From Formicarius rufipectus (taxonomy: Eukaryota > Chordata > Aves > Passeriformes > Formicariidae): a stretch of 64,000 bases of DNA. The translations under genes and the position numbers were made by a program. The stretch spans positions 124,001-188,000 of the forward strand of contig VXAU01004018.1 in assembly GCA_013399695.1 (NCBI GenBank), given 5' to 3'. Within the stretch, counting starts at the first letter, position 1, and each line of letters opens with the position of its first letter. Positions 1 through 12,500 of this stretch are shown in pieces. The notes under the pieces are model-generated. The model did no database searches and was not told the DNA's origin. It saw nothing but the letters and a program-made list of their open reading frames with translations.

Positions 1-2619
1 TTCCCAACACACAGCCTATTTTAAACCCAAAAATATCAAAAGCAAAATGCAATTTTTTCAGTCTGACACACGTGTGTTTCTCTCCCTGCTGCTTTAAGCT
101 TTGGTTACTAAGGTGTTTGTTTAACATGTGGCATAAAAAAGAGGCTAAAAGAAATTCTAAAGAATCCTGGGGTTGTCTGAACTGCCACCGTCAGAAATTA
201 GGAGGCCACTTCAGTCAGCTCTGTTGCAGGACTTGGCCCAGCTCCACTTAACTTCATGGACCTTCCAGAGGCAGGGGGGAAATCAGTGCATAATCCCAGT
301 AATCCCTCCATCACATGACCCAAAGTTAGAGCAGAGGTGCGAGAAGAGGCTGCTGCTTCAGGTGAGCGATTAATCCTCTATCCCAGGCTAAAATTTGGAA
401 AAATCAGCATTCACTGAATTCTTCCCAGACTTGAAAGCATTAGTCCATGACTGTACATATACACAGACTTGTCCACATACATGGTACTCAAATATGGAAC
501 TTGTTTCTATACTGGGGGCTGAAAGAAGAAATCGGATCCAGAAGTGGAGTCATAAAAAATGGGCATTTAGAGCAGCTCTGGAAAAGCTTTCATGCTCTAT
601 AACTATTCCAACAAAAACATGTCCTCTTAAAAATTAAAAAATAGATCTGGTTTAGTATTTCTATCTTGGAGACTGTTTCAAAGACTGATTTCTTCGTCCC
701 ATGATTATCAAAACTGTAAAGATTTTTTTTTCCCCTCAAGCTTCCCAAAATGTCTGTGGTAACACAGTTCTTGTATAAATCCACAATCATCCCCAGAAGT
801 ATTCAAACCTAAAATGAAGCCACTTCTTTTATGGTTGTATAAGCTACGAATAAGGACATTCCTCTAAAAACTGTTAAAAGCATTTGGCGTAGGTAGGTTA
901 AAACAACAAATTTGCAGTCAATTCCTAATGAACAAGTGGATCGAGCACAGATGTCTTCAGACACCAACATCCAATTTTCTCCTGGCCAAAAATATACAGA
1001 AGATAAATATTATCCCCGCCTGTTGGAGCGCACAAAAAGTTCTGTGTTCCTCATCCTGTTTACCGAGACAGTGTTTTTGAATTCACTTCACTGGTGTAAA
1101 CATTGCCCTAAGCAACTGGCAGATTATGTTTCAGGAAAAACTACATTTACAACATTGTGCAAGCAGTGGATCCTATGATAATCCTGTCCTCTGTTTCTTC
1201 CATGCATTGATGCATATTTTTAATGCAGAATTTACCATTCTGTAAAGGTGGATATGTAGCAATGAGGCAGCTGTAACAGGACAACAGAAACAAGCTCACT
1301 GTAAGAGGTTGAAATGGTAAATCTAACCTTACACCACGTAACAACTTCAATTAAAATGCTATCAGTAGTGACATCAATTTACTTCTGGTTGTGTCACGGC
1401 ACTTAGAACAGTTTTCTGGACTTGATGAAGAGTCAAGGACTCTCAAAATTTGCTAGGAGCAAAGAAGACAACATGATGCTAAACCTGAAATTTATACTGT
1501 AACATTGTCAATCCTATTTGCAATCCCTGGTGAGCTGAACGGAACCCAGAATTAAAAACGAAGCCCAGCTCTGAATTTTGCACTCTGCAGTGAGCTCCTC
1601 TGACACCAAGACATTAAGAAACCTGCACAGAGGTAGCAACAGCTCTGGTATTGAAAGTGGTACTGTGGCCCTCTGGCATCCTGCTCTGACCAGACCGAGC
1701 TTTCCAGCTAGCCAGAGGACTAGCTATTTCCTGAAGGCTACCCCGTGTTTCCAGTGCTGCAGCTGGGCACAGATGCTTTCTTACTACCTCAAGCTACTAA
1801 GCCTTACAGGTATTACAAGAAGCAAACACTTCTGGAGCCTTCCAGTTCATCCTGTGCCAGATTAGAGATGAGATGTACTGGTCAGGAACCACTGAGTCTT
1901 TTGTGATAACACAAAGAAGGTGTTGCTTTCCAGGGCAGTGAAACCAGCAGCTTCAAATGGCAAATATAAAATGATACCTATAACACACATCTAATAAAAT
2001 GTGGGAAAAGTGACTTATGATATAGGTGGAGGTGAGGGAAATGACTATGGGTGACTCAAAGAAGAGCTGGTTTGAAATCTGCCATCCTTTTTTCTCTGTA
2101 GCTGGGCATGTTCCTGGACTGGGTGGTTCTGCATGGATGTTTTTTTAAGAAAAGGTAGTAACTGAATAGATATTGAAGAGATAAAATAGATAATAAATAG
2201 ATAACAAAGCCAAGACAGCAGCACTGGAGTTGCATGACTAGTGGATACAGCCACAGGCCTCATGCAAAATGATAAAACTACATCACCAAGCAGGCAGCAC
2301 TAACTTCTTCTGGCTTAAAATCACTCCTAGGAATTATTACCAGTTCTGAAACTCAAAGCAAGGATTATAATCCCAACAGATTTAATCATATTTGGATTTA
2401 CTTCAGTTTTCCAGGGCACATCAACATGATTTTAGACAGGAATCCTACCTATTTCTGTGCAGTTTTCACTTGGAACTTTGATAGGTTCCCTCAGCCAAAA
2501 TGTTAAATGCATCCATCACAACTGGAGCTCACCCAACTGTTCTTCAGGTCTACCGGTCGTGAAGCTCAAATGAGATTCAAGTTTGCTGAAGAGAATTAAT
2601 AATAACAAAATGTCCTTTT

Positions 2620-2778
2620 TGCCCAGAGAGCTTGTGGACTCCCCAGCCCTGGAGGTGTGACCAGCCTGGAAGCGGCTGGTCCACTGGAAGGTGTCCCTGC
2701 CCATGGTGGGGAGGGTGGAACTAGATGATCTTTAATGTCCTTTCTAACCCAAACCATTCTATGGTTCTATGAGTTTTC
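2620..2778 (+). mobile_element. CR1 LINE 3' end fragment
   Basis: The plus strand matches the CR1 3' UTR: a segment resembling GGTGTCCCTGCCCATGG, then GGAACTAGATGATCTTTAA, TCCTTTCTAACCCAAACCAT and the terminal TCTATGGTTCTATG tandem octamers. It is a 5'-truncated copy, as is usual for bird CR1 insertions. It sits antisense to ISM1 inside intron 2. Confidence 0.93.
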
Positions 2779-4940
2779 CCTTTCCTGCTCATTTGCCATG
2801 GTGTCGAGCAGTGCTGGGGAAGCTGCAAAGCAGTGGAACAAGAGAGAGCAGCACACCACTCATACCTGTTACAGTCCACAGGCCTGGGAAACCAGCAGTA
2901 AAAACAAAAGGGGAAGGACAAGAGCAAGAATTCAACTGCAACTTAAGACATCTGGCTCCAAACAGAGGGCTGGCTGCAAAGAGCAGAGAGGCTGTAGAAG
3001 GCTGGTTGGAACAGACAAAAGAAACCCACCAGAAATGGAAAATAGGCAGGTTCCTGTACACCTCCCCTGTGACATCATCCTGTTACTCAGGGGTAAAAAC
3101 AGTTCTACCTCTGAATAATAACCCTGCCCAACTACAGGGTCTGCATAGGAATCCCTCGGGTAGTTCATCAAATGAGTGCACGCTGAGACAAAAGGGATTT
3201 TCCACTTGTGAAAGGAAACCCAAAGAAAACGCGTGATCAGTTTTTGTAATCACATTCCCATCCAGAGGTCTTCCAGGCACTGACAGAACTGTTAAAATGA
3301 CAAAAAAGCATCAAACAAAATACCCCAAACCAAGGAGCCAGACTTTGCTCAACAGCAGCTACTGCGGTTACTCTCAAACAATCAGTGTGGAAGCAACGCT
3401 AAAGCAGAAAATACCACTTGAAAAGATGGGCGATTTTATAAGGCTGGAACACCACAGGAAGGCCAGGAAGTGTTGTCCTGGTCTTGCATGCAAAGAATCA
3501 AACTGCATGTGGGTTACTGCAGCTCTGAGTGTTGTTTCTGAGCGTTTTCTAGAGGACAGTCTGCTGTACTTATATTTGATTATCATCTGATAAATGCAGC
3601 AGCACCTGGGGGACATTGGAGTTTTCTGAATTCCTGTGATGGTCTTCTGATATTTACAGCCCCTCCCTGAAAAAGGGCACACCAGGGCATCATACAGCAA
3701 GTGCCACCTCACAGGAACCAGAGAAGGAATGGCCATAAAGAGAACTCACTGGAGTATCGTTTCCACCTGCCTTTTTGACTCAGTTTTATGTCTCTGTTTT
3801 TAAAACTGCCAGGTATAATTTCCTTTGAAAAAAATGTTATTTTTGGTCTAGGCAGGTTTATACCACTAGCAGAGAAAAGAGGTTGTGAGGCATTGAGTAG
3901 AAAAGCTGCCAATTGTCCTATCTTAACACACAGGCTTTTTTCTCCTTTCCAACCTCATGGTCGCAGGAAGACTTTTAAATCAACACTACCAGGATTGTAA
4001 CTTTCATAGTTTGAAGCCATTGTGCCAAAGGACCAGCTATTCTGCTCTCACCTGCCAAACAGCTGATGAGAAATTTCTAAGTCAACAAGTGTCTGTCTAT
4101 TGCCTGTATGATACTGTTTAACGAGCAACAGTTCACTAGAACCCTGGTTTTTTCTAAAGAAATAAGCCACCTTTTACAGCCTTTAGGCAAAGAAATAAAC
4201 TTTCTCTGACTCTGTAAGGAATTAATGGGAGTTTTATCTCCATGAGGCTTGACCTGCTGCTGGACTGTCAACCAGGAACTTAAAGAACTTTGTACGTTCC
4301 CATTGATGCACCTAAATAAGTAGAGTAAGTGCACAGTAAATACAATGCACAAGTTAGGGAATCTGTTTTGGGAAGAGCTCATCCTTGTGCACAAGAGCTC
4401 TGGGATCTATGTTGCCCAGTGTTTTCCACTTTACAGGACTAGTCTCCCCAGTTCTCAGAGTCCAGCAAAACTGGTGATGTAGCTGCTGACACCTTTCCAA
4501 GATCGCACTTTTCCAAGGTGCCAGAAGAAGGGGTCACAGCAGCAGCAGCTACTACAAAGACAAGACAGGGAAATGTTTCCAACTCTTTTATCTATTCCCT
4601 GGGTCTAAACGTCCTATGCTGCTACCAATCAAAGGTGGTTTTTGTTTCCTTCCCTCCTCTGTGGTTTACAAACAGTTCAAACAATGATGTTACACTTTTT
4701 ATCTCCTGCCACAATCTGGGGCCCCTATACCTTCCTAACCTTCCCTTCCTAAGGCTTTCTTAAAGGGCTCTCCTAGCATGGGAGATGTGTTCAGTCACCA
4801 CATGCTGAACATGTTTACTCCTTGGCCTGTCAAGTATTAGACCTGCACTTGACCCAAAGCTATGAGGCTTCTTAATGCTGGAAATCATCCATGGAGAAGG
4901 CAATGAAGTGACAACGTGGAGGCAGCTTGTTCTCACCCAA

Positions 4941-5377
4941 TCACAGAATCATGGAATGGCTTGGGATGGAAAGCACCCTAAGGATCATCTTGTTCCAACC
5001 TCCTGCCATGAGCAGGGACCCTTCTCACCAGACCAGGCTGCTCAGAACTCCATGTAACCTGCCCTTGAACACTTCCAGGGATGGGGCATCCACAGGTTCT
5101 CTGGGCAGCCTGTGCCAGGGCCTCACTGCCCTCACAGTAAAGAATTTCTTCCTAAAACTAAACTAAAATTACCCTCTGTCAGTTTAAAGCCATTCTCCCT
5201 TGTCCTGGGACTCTATGTCCTTGTAAGAAGTCCCTCTCCAGCTCTCTTGTAACCCCGTTAGGCACTGGAAGGGCTCTAAGGTCCCCCTGGAACCTTCTGA
5301 GGCTGAGCAGCCCCAACTCTCTCAGCCTGTCCTCACAGGAGAGGTGCTCCAGCCCTCTGAGCATGTTGGCCTCTCAC
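4941..5377 (-). mobile_element. CR1 LINE 3' end, about 440 bp
   Basis: In reverse complement this is a 5'-truncated CR1 3' end. The plus strand starts with CACAGAATCATGGAATGG, followed by GATCATCTTGTTCCAACCTCC, GAACACTTCCAGGGATGGGG, CAGTAAAGAATTTCTTCCTA and AGGAGAGGTGCTCCAGCCCT, all diagnostic CR1 blocks in order. It lies in ISM1 intron 2 in the same orientation as the gene. The few differences from the familiar consensus suggest a fairly recent insertion. Confidence 0.96.
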
Positions 5378-6250
5378 CAGTAGATCTATTACATCTTTAC
5401 ATACATACTTCTTAGACATATCAAAAGCATGGTAATTTTGTGGGCTGGGGGACTATAAGAAGCCAGGAATTAATTTAACCAGAAAACCAGATCTATTAGT
5501 GTATTGTTTTTATAAGCACATCTTAGGCAGAACAACATTCGAATTTATTGTTTTGGTTAAAAAAGACTGCTTATTAATGCCAATTTTGCTTTAAGGCTCT
5601 GAATTAAAAACAAATCACTCATTTTTTCCTCTTTCCAATCCTTGAAGTTTCAAGATGCAAGTGGCTTGTAAGAGGCTGTTCCAAACCCAAGAACAGTTTG
5701 AGGAATAACATATAACAAAGTCTCTTGCAGGCAACTTTTTTTTCATTCCCAGCAGCTGCTGCAGAAATTAAGTCTCAGTTCCAATACAGCACATTTTGAG
5801 CTGAGACTGAAAGACTTGTTCTCTTACAATCTTTGGAGATGATTCCATTTTATAAAAGCATACCGAAAGAGGATCTGTTCACAAGCAATTTTACAACAGT
5901 AAATTGAACCCAGGAATTAGAATACCCACTTGTTATCAGTGAAGGTAATATGCTCCAAAATGGCAATCACAGAGATGGGTTTAGTATCATAAACAAGTCT
6001 ACACCGATCCCCACACTTATGCAATCAATACTATACAAAGAGAAATTCAGGAAAAAAATTGAAATACGTGCGTTAGAGACAAAAGGTATATATATTTTAC
6101 ATATACATTACATCTTACATATAATAGCATGCTGCATTATATTATATTATATCCATTCTCTCCTGGGGCTGTTGGTAGACAGTCATCTTGGTTCAGTAAA
6201 ACGACTTCATGCAAGTCATAAAAAGGTCAGATGTTAACATAAATTTGTAC

Positions 6251-6487
6251 CTGAATGTTGGGATTCTGCCCATTGATATCTGCTTTTGATAGGTCAGGGA
6301 AGTTTGGGAGATCCAGGAGGAAAGATCTGGGTCCATCTCTTTGCAGGGACGTGTGCCCGTTTTCCTGCCGGAATCGCTGCTTAGGGAAGGGCCGGTGGGC
6401 AGCCTGGAGATCGGGGTATTCTCTGTGGTCCTCGGGGTTCAGGGTGAAGCTGTCTGCAGGAGAATGCTCATCTGCACTCAGGGGGTT
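6251..6487 (-). CDS. ISM1: ISM1 (isthmin-1) exon 2
   Basis: This exon encodes 79 residues of isthmin-1, a secreted protein with a C-terminal thrombospondin type-1 repeat and AMOP domain, known from vertebrates as an anti-angiogenic factor, adipokine and regulator of Nodal signalling. The translation carries the conserved pre-TSR block: HRPFPKQRFRQE, then SFLLDLPNFPDLSKAD and INGQNPNIQ, which I recognise from the family. On the minus strand the acceptor is a pyrimidine-rich tract ending CCCCAG before AACCCC, and the donor is CAG|GTACAA. Both boundaries are phase 0, matching the exon 1 fragment at 27012. The N-terminal third (residues about 1-25 of the exon) is the variable part of the family. 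The TSR and AMOP exons are not in the window and must lie left of position 1. Identity is very secure; paralogue ISM2 is unlikely given this motif and the SPTLC3 neighbour. Confidence 0.96.
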
Positions 6488-9400
6488 CTGGGGAGGAAAA
6501 GCAACACACTGTAATGACAACTGAGAGAGGGTGCAGTCCTGCCAGTGCCCCCATGGCTCTGCTGGCTGCAGCCTCACAGCACCCACACCCACGGCTTGCT
6601 CCTGAAACAAGAATCTGTGACCATCTGACACGACATAAAACAGAGTCACCCTTGGGGACTCAGCACTTCCAGGCTCCTGAACCATTCCAGCTTCGGTGCA
6701 TTGCCACGAGAACCAGACTTAAAACAAACCCAGAAACACGAAGCCCTGGGAAATCAAATTGTACCACATTAAATGTGTCCCTAAAAATGGTGAAAGGTAC
6801 CCTTCCTATAAATCCTTTCCGTTTGCTTTGTTCCAAAGGGAAGCAAACACACTGACTGCTGAGCCCGTGTTGAAATTCATGGCACTGCAAGGTCCTACCA
6901 CGGAGCTGGCAACCTCCCCTTCTCTCCCCCTCGGTCTGCAACAGCTCCCATCTCGTCGCCTGTGCTCCTCACCCAGTTCCTCTGGTCTCGAACATCTGAA
7001 CCTTCCTTCCCCTGGGATCTCATTTTCGTGTTTGCCTAATGAAGGGCTAGAATTTCAGCAGGCTGTGGGTCAGCGGTTAATGCTTTTGTTATTGTTGCGC
7101 CTCCTTCGGGGGTGTGCAGCGTGTTACAGCAGCGCCGCTGCCTTTGACCTCACCAAGGACACACACTCAGTATCAAAACACTGTCTCCCTGGGTTGGGAC
7201 TGGCCTGGGTACTTGGGTAAGTCCAATCTTCTTATGGCTACAAAAAAAATAAATAACATAAATAAATAACACGGGGCAGACTCAGCACAGCTTTTGGGTT
7301 TGACTCAGCTGAAAAGCTTCAGGCTTGAGGTCTTAGTATGACTGCCTGGGGAATTTTTATTTTCAGTCCATAAAGAGACAGCAAGCATGGAGAGGGTAAA
7401 TGTTAAAGACCTATCTCTTAAAACAAGCACAATTAAAGTGGAATGGCCACATGTGGTTCTGGCTCTACTGAAGCATATTTTTGCCAGCATTTCTGGTTAA
7501 ACGCAATCTCCATCCAGCTCTCCTGGTTCAAATTAAGCCATAGCATACCTTTAGCTAAGCTTTCAGATAGATAACAGCTCCAATGCCTTTTCTTTTATTT
7601 CGTGTTTATTTGCTTAGAAGGTTCTAAATTGACTTTTAGAGCGATTTTACAATATCATCTGGGCACGTTACAGGAAAATATTTACTGAGTTAAATAAACT
7701 AAGAATTAAGAGTTAATCTGGGACTAAGTGAAATTGTCTCAAGAATCAACAAAGGGAGTTCTCTCCCCTTCTTGCTGCACTCCATTTGTAAAGAGCAAAC
7801 TCAGATTCAGCAGAATTCACGTTGTCTCAGTATTGTCATGCCCAGAATGGTTATACCCTGAAAGTGTGTACCTCTTACGCCAAAGGGTAACTTTATGTAT
7901 CTATCTACAGCACACATTGTGTTCTGAACTAGTGTATGTGTGCAGTGCTAAAAATGATCGTGCTCCTGACAATCTGCATTACTTGAAGGCTAAAACACAG
8001 ACCCTTCTTTTGCTGAACACCAGGAAGGACTTTCAGATGTCTCTGGTGGCCCACCCATTATTCAATGCAAAGCACAAAGCAGATCACATCACAGTAAACT
8101 CTGGGAAACAAAATTGAGGGCCACTAATGCTCCTTATTCATATGTGCTTTAACTTAACACTTTTCAAATAAAATTTAACTGTCAGTTTCTTGGTGCATGA
8201 GGATTAAATGGCTTCTCAGTTATGTCTGACTAACAACTCAGTGTAATTGTGCTGTCACTAAATTACTTCAGTCAGGAACCCCAAAAAATGTGGTATTTCA
8301 CTGGGGTATCATGCCCATAATCTTACCTTTATTAAAAATAAAGTAAGATTTTATTAAAAAATAATAAAATTCTCCTACACAACTTTATACTTTCCCTATG
8401 TGCTTGCCACTTCAGGAGCATCCTGATTCTCCACATTAACATACCATGCAGCTGCAGCTAGCTGAGGACTTTAGAGAGCCCCATTTAATTCTCTGATAAG
8501 ACTTGCTGTGTGATCCTGACAGGTCACGGTCTGTCTGTGCCTCGGTGGGGATAACACCACTTCCCTTCCTCACTGTGATATTTGCAGGGAGCTCAGCAAC
8601 TACAATAATAAGGGGTATATAAAAAGTTTTTAATAGTGTCAGACAGATGGAGCATCACATGGAGTTAGTTAGAAAATTGTCATGGTGAAGTAATGACATC
8701 AGGCTGATCGGGCCCACTACCAAGCTGCTTGGGGCAGGGACTGTCATTAATTACAGCCTGAATGAGGTGGGGCTTCACGTTAGAAAGGAAAATGGAGGGA
8801 GGACAAGATAAGTGCTCTGCCCCAAAGGCTGCTGCAGGGAAGGCAGGATGGACCCTCTGCTTGCTCAGGGTGGACATGACCCTTTGGAGAGTTCAACGCT
8901 TGGTGAACGTTTCTAATGCCAGTGACAGCCAAGCTCCAGAGCAGGCCTTGAGAGGGACATGGAGCTTGGCTTTAAGACAGGGTTGACTAATGCCTGGCAG
9001 GGATGGCACAGGTTAAAGTGTGTGCTCTGTCTAAGGCAGCATTTCCTCCTGCACTCCCTTTTGCAGCAGGACAAGCCCAAGCTGTGCCTCCTCGGGGCTC
9101 CTCCGCTGCACAGCAAGGTGGGCAAAGGGAAACGCTCAGTATGTGTGAGTTGTATCACTCCAGTCATCTGCCCATTGTACCAGGAGAGAAAATGAGATAG
9201 ACTGACCAATTTTTAGGTAGATATTTCTTGGTTTAGTGTCTAAGCTGATTTGCAGAAGTATTAGAAATATATGTTCCTGGTAGAAAGACAAAAGAGGCTG
9301 CCATCAATAGAAGCGAGCTTGAACTGCTGGGAAGAGAAAAATATGCTCACTCTGGTCTACTGCATTAGTAGACTCTTCCAAGGCTCTTCCAAGACCCATC

Positions 9401-9498
9401 TAGCAGGAAAAAGTGTGTCGTTACTGCAGTGCCCCCATCATTTCTGAAGAAAACAAGGTTTGTGTTCCAAAATTAATAGATGAAATTTAATTTAGTGG

Positions 9499-9529
9499 GG
9501 TTTTTTTTCTTTTCTTTTTTTTTTTCCAG
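9499..9529 (+). repeat. T-rich low-complexity tract
   Basis: T runs interrupted by C (TTTTTTTTCTTTTC then a run of T) in ISM1 intron 1. Confidence 0.85.
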
Positions 9530-12500
9530 GGGGATAGCCTTTTCTTATTTCTACGTTATTTCTCATGTTTCTATTTTACACTGTTTATTTTTAGGTGTAC
9601 ACAATTTGTATTTCTGATGCTTTTTGGAAAGCAGTGTTGCTTGCCTTCCTTTACAAGGTATGTCACTTCATTCTGAACTATTGACTCAGTTTCTTTAAAG
9701 TTATGACATTTCTAATTCAGGCACATTGGTTTCTTACTCAAATGATGCATCTGCCCTAAATATTTTAAGATAAAACACTTTCTTTCCTTCATTTAACAGG
9801 ATTATTCACAACTTTTAAACTTTCCATTAGGATGACTCTAAGAGGTTACTCATCCTGGCTGTCAGCTACATTTCTGTGGCCCCATGGAATCAGATAATTA
9901 TAGAAGTTCCTAATGCATAAACAGCTTGGGATTTTTGAGTGTTCCAAGTGTGGACAGTATATAAAGGCAATGAATAAAACCCTTGAGAGAGAATCTGGCC
10001 TGTTGTTTGCATTACAGAATAACACACCTTGCAGGACCCATTGCTGCACAAGGGAGGGCAATAGGTCAGCACACATCAAAGTCTTTGTGTCCATCCATAA
10101 ACCATGGAAGAAGAGCAACTCAGAGGGATTTTGTGAGGATAATTTTAAAAGCTGGGGATCCAGGAGGGACTTGCACCATGGCAGCCACCACTTGCATTGT
10201 GGTTTAAGGCACCAAGAGACAATGCAGGAGAAAGGTTCTGCCTGACACTGCAGTTTGACTCTTCAGTAATCAAATGGCTATTTTAACTCCCTTGACTTTC
10301 AGATTTTGTTTCTCCCTCTGTCATGACAGACTTGAGTTGCAGGGAACTGTACTGTTTCTCTTCCCCACAGAGAAGCTCAACAGAAATGGGAACTTGTAAA
10401 AATACCAAATGAGGGGGAAAAAAGGAATTTTTCTGCAATTTTAGCATGCAAAGAATCCTCTTTTCCTTATTTTAATCCCATTTCGAGCTCTGGAAAAACA
10501 ACCAAGGCAGAGAGTAAGTGAGAAATAACTACAGCTAGAGGAAATATTCTGAAGCAGCTGCTCTTCATCCTTCGTATTTGTTACCTTCCTTCATTCCCTC
10601 CCCACTTGCCAAACTGAGGGCGCATTTGCAAGCACTGCTAATTATGGAGTTGAAAGAATTTGGGAAAACTGATGCAACTTATATGCTAACAGCTCCCAGA
10701 CAGCAAGGGAATCTATTACTAAATCCCTGCTGCAGCTACATTGCTTTTTTTATTTCTTGTATACTCCTTTGAAATATCTTGTAAAATGATCTTGACAAGA
10801 GGTCTTGAATTGAAAGCCGACGGTCTGTCAATGCACTTTCATGATGCACCTGTACAGCATCTTCAACCACCAGCACCAAGGACCGTGGATTTATTAGGAA
10901 ACTTCAGAGACGCTATAAAAGATTATATTGCTATCAGAGACAAAATGAGGCCTGGGGCCTTCACAGCAAACCATTACAGCCATTAGGACTGGTTTCATTT
11001 CCCACCTGCCTAAACAGATTGTTTTCATTTTGAAGGCTGTCGTGTGTTTCCAGGTTAGTGCTAAATGATCACTTGGAAACGAGCCTGTGTGGGGAGGCAG
11101 CGTAGCTCACTGGGACACTGCATGAGACCTTCACCTCCACACATCCGCAATCCGTAATGAACCTAGGGGATCCAATTCCTGGGGTTTGCTTAAATTTTTT
11201 TTGGTCTAGCATGAGTAAGAACAGCACAGGACCTACCAGGATGAAGTATGAGATGCAGCCACTGAGGTCAGCAACTGAAAAGCATTATCAGAGATATCCA
11301 GGGAGAGGTTTCTTTTCTGATTAATGCCACATACAGTCTAGGCAGTCAGACAGAAGAGAAGTCAGACCAGAGGGGTGTCACATCAACCACTTAGCTAAGA
11401 CATTCTCATTTTTCCTTAAAATGTGCTTGCCCCTCACTCATATATAGCAATGAAGTGAAAGGCCTTATTTATCTCTACAAAACTGCACAAACTAATTGTT
11501 TCAATAATTAATAGCATGTTTCAGATAATCACTGTTCATAAATAATTTAAACCAGACTAACAGTGACTTGCATGTACACAATTGCTTTCACTAAGGGGCT
11601 CCATGATAGAGCATCTGCTTTAAGCACTGTGCAAATAGAGGATGAATCACTGATTACAGTTGGTAGTAATAACAGTATTTAAGAAGTTCTGTTAATCTTG
11701 GTCTAATTTTTAATAATTCTGTATTTAGTCCAGCAAAATCAGTAAAATGACAGTGTATCCAGTTCTAACTTGCAGTACATCTGCCTGTATGACTAATGGG
11801 CCATGGAAAGACCAACCCCAGTCATCCCACAGCCTACTGCTATGGGACACATTAGCTATGGAGGCTGTGTGGCTCTTGAAGTGATTTTGTTTCTGTGGAG
11901 AGCAGGATGGAGTCACAAATACTGCTGTAATTAAGAAACTGAGGGTAGAACATCGATCCACAGTCACTGCTGGAGCAGCAGTCCACAGTGAGGGGCTTGG
12001 GATGCCCCAGCACACACCCAGTCCACCACAGCTGGTTTTCTGCCCTGTGCTGAAATCGCCCCCAGGAGCTGCGTCCAGCAGAACCAGAATCTCAAAGCAT
12101 CTGGGTGCATTTATTGCAGAATCACAGCTCTTGAATTTTATGGCTTTGACACTAAAACCTTCTAGCCCTCATAGCTACACAGAAAATCCTGAGCACTGAA
12201 TGTGCAGCCAGGATGTGTGTTATGACTGCAGAGGCTGCAGTGTTGAGGCCCCCTCACATCTAAGGTCTAGAAGTCCCAGGCAGCTCTTTGGAGGCACATG
12301 GCCAACACCGAGTCAGGACCCTCCGCAGTGGAGGAAAAGGCTGTTGACTTGTTGAACCTTTTGAACCGATCCATCCCAAGTGCCAGAGCAGTCTGACACC
12401 GTTCCTCCCCCGCTGAGCCTGTTTGTTCACTTGCAGTCATCAAGTTTTGGTCCATCCTTAGCCCAGACTCTGCTTGGGAGTTCCTCTCACCAAGCTCCCC

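Larger units (their letters stand above)
1..6250 (-). other. ISM1: ISM1 intron 2 (partial)
   Basis: This stretch lies downstream of ISM1 exon 2 and upstream of the missing TSR/AMOP exons. I searched the minus-strand frames for the acidic linker, the WSLWSxCSxTCG TSR motif and the AMOP cysteines and saw none, so exon 3 is off the left edge. It contains two CR1 fragments (2620-2778 and 4941-5377) and short AT-rich tracts such as 6095-6155. No other gene is apparent. Confidence 0.8.
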
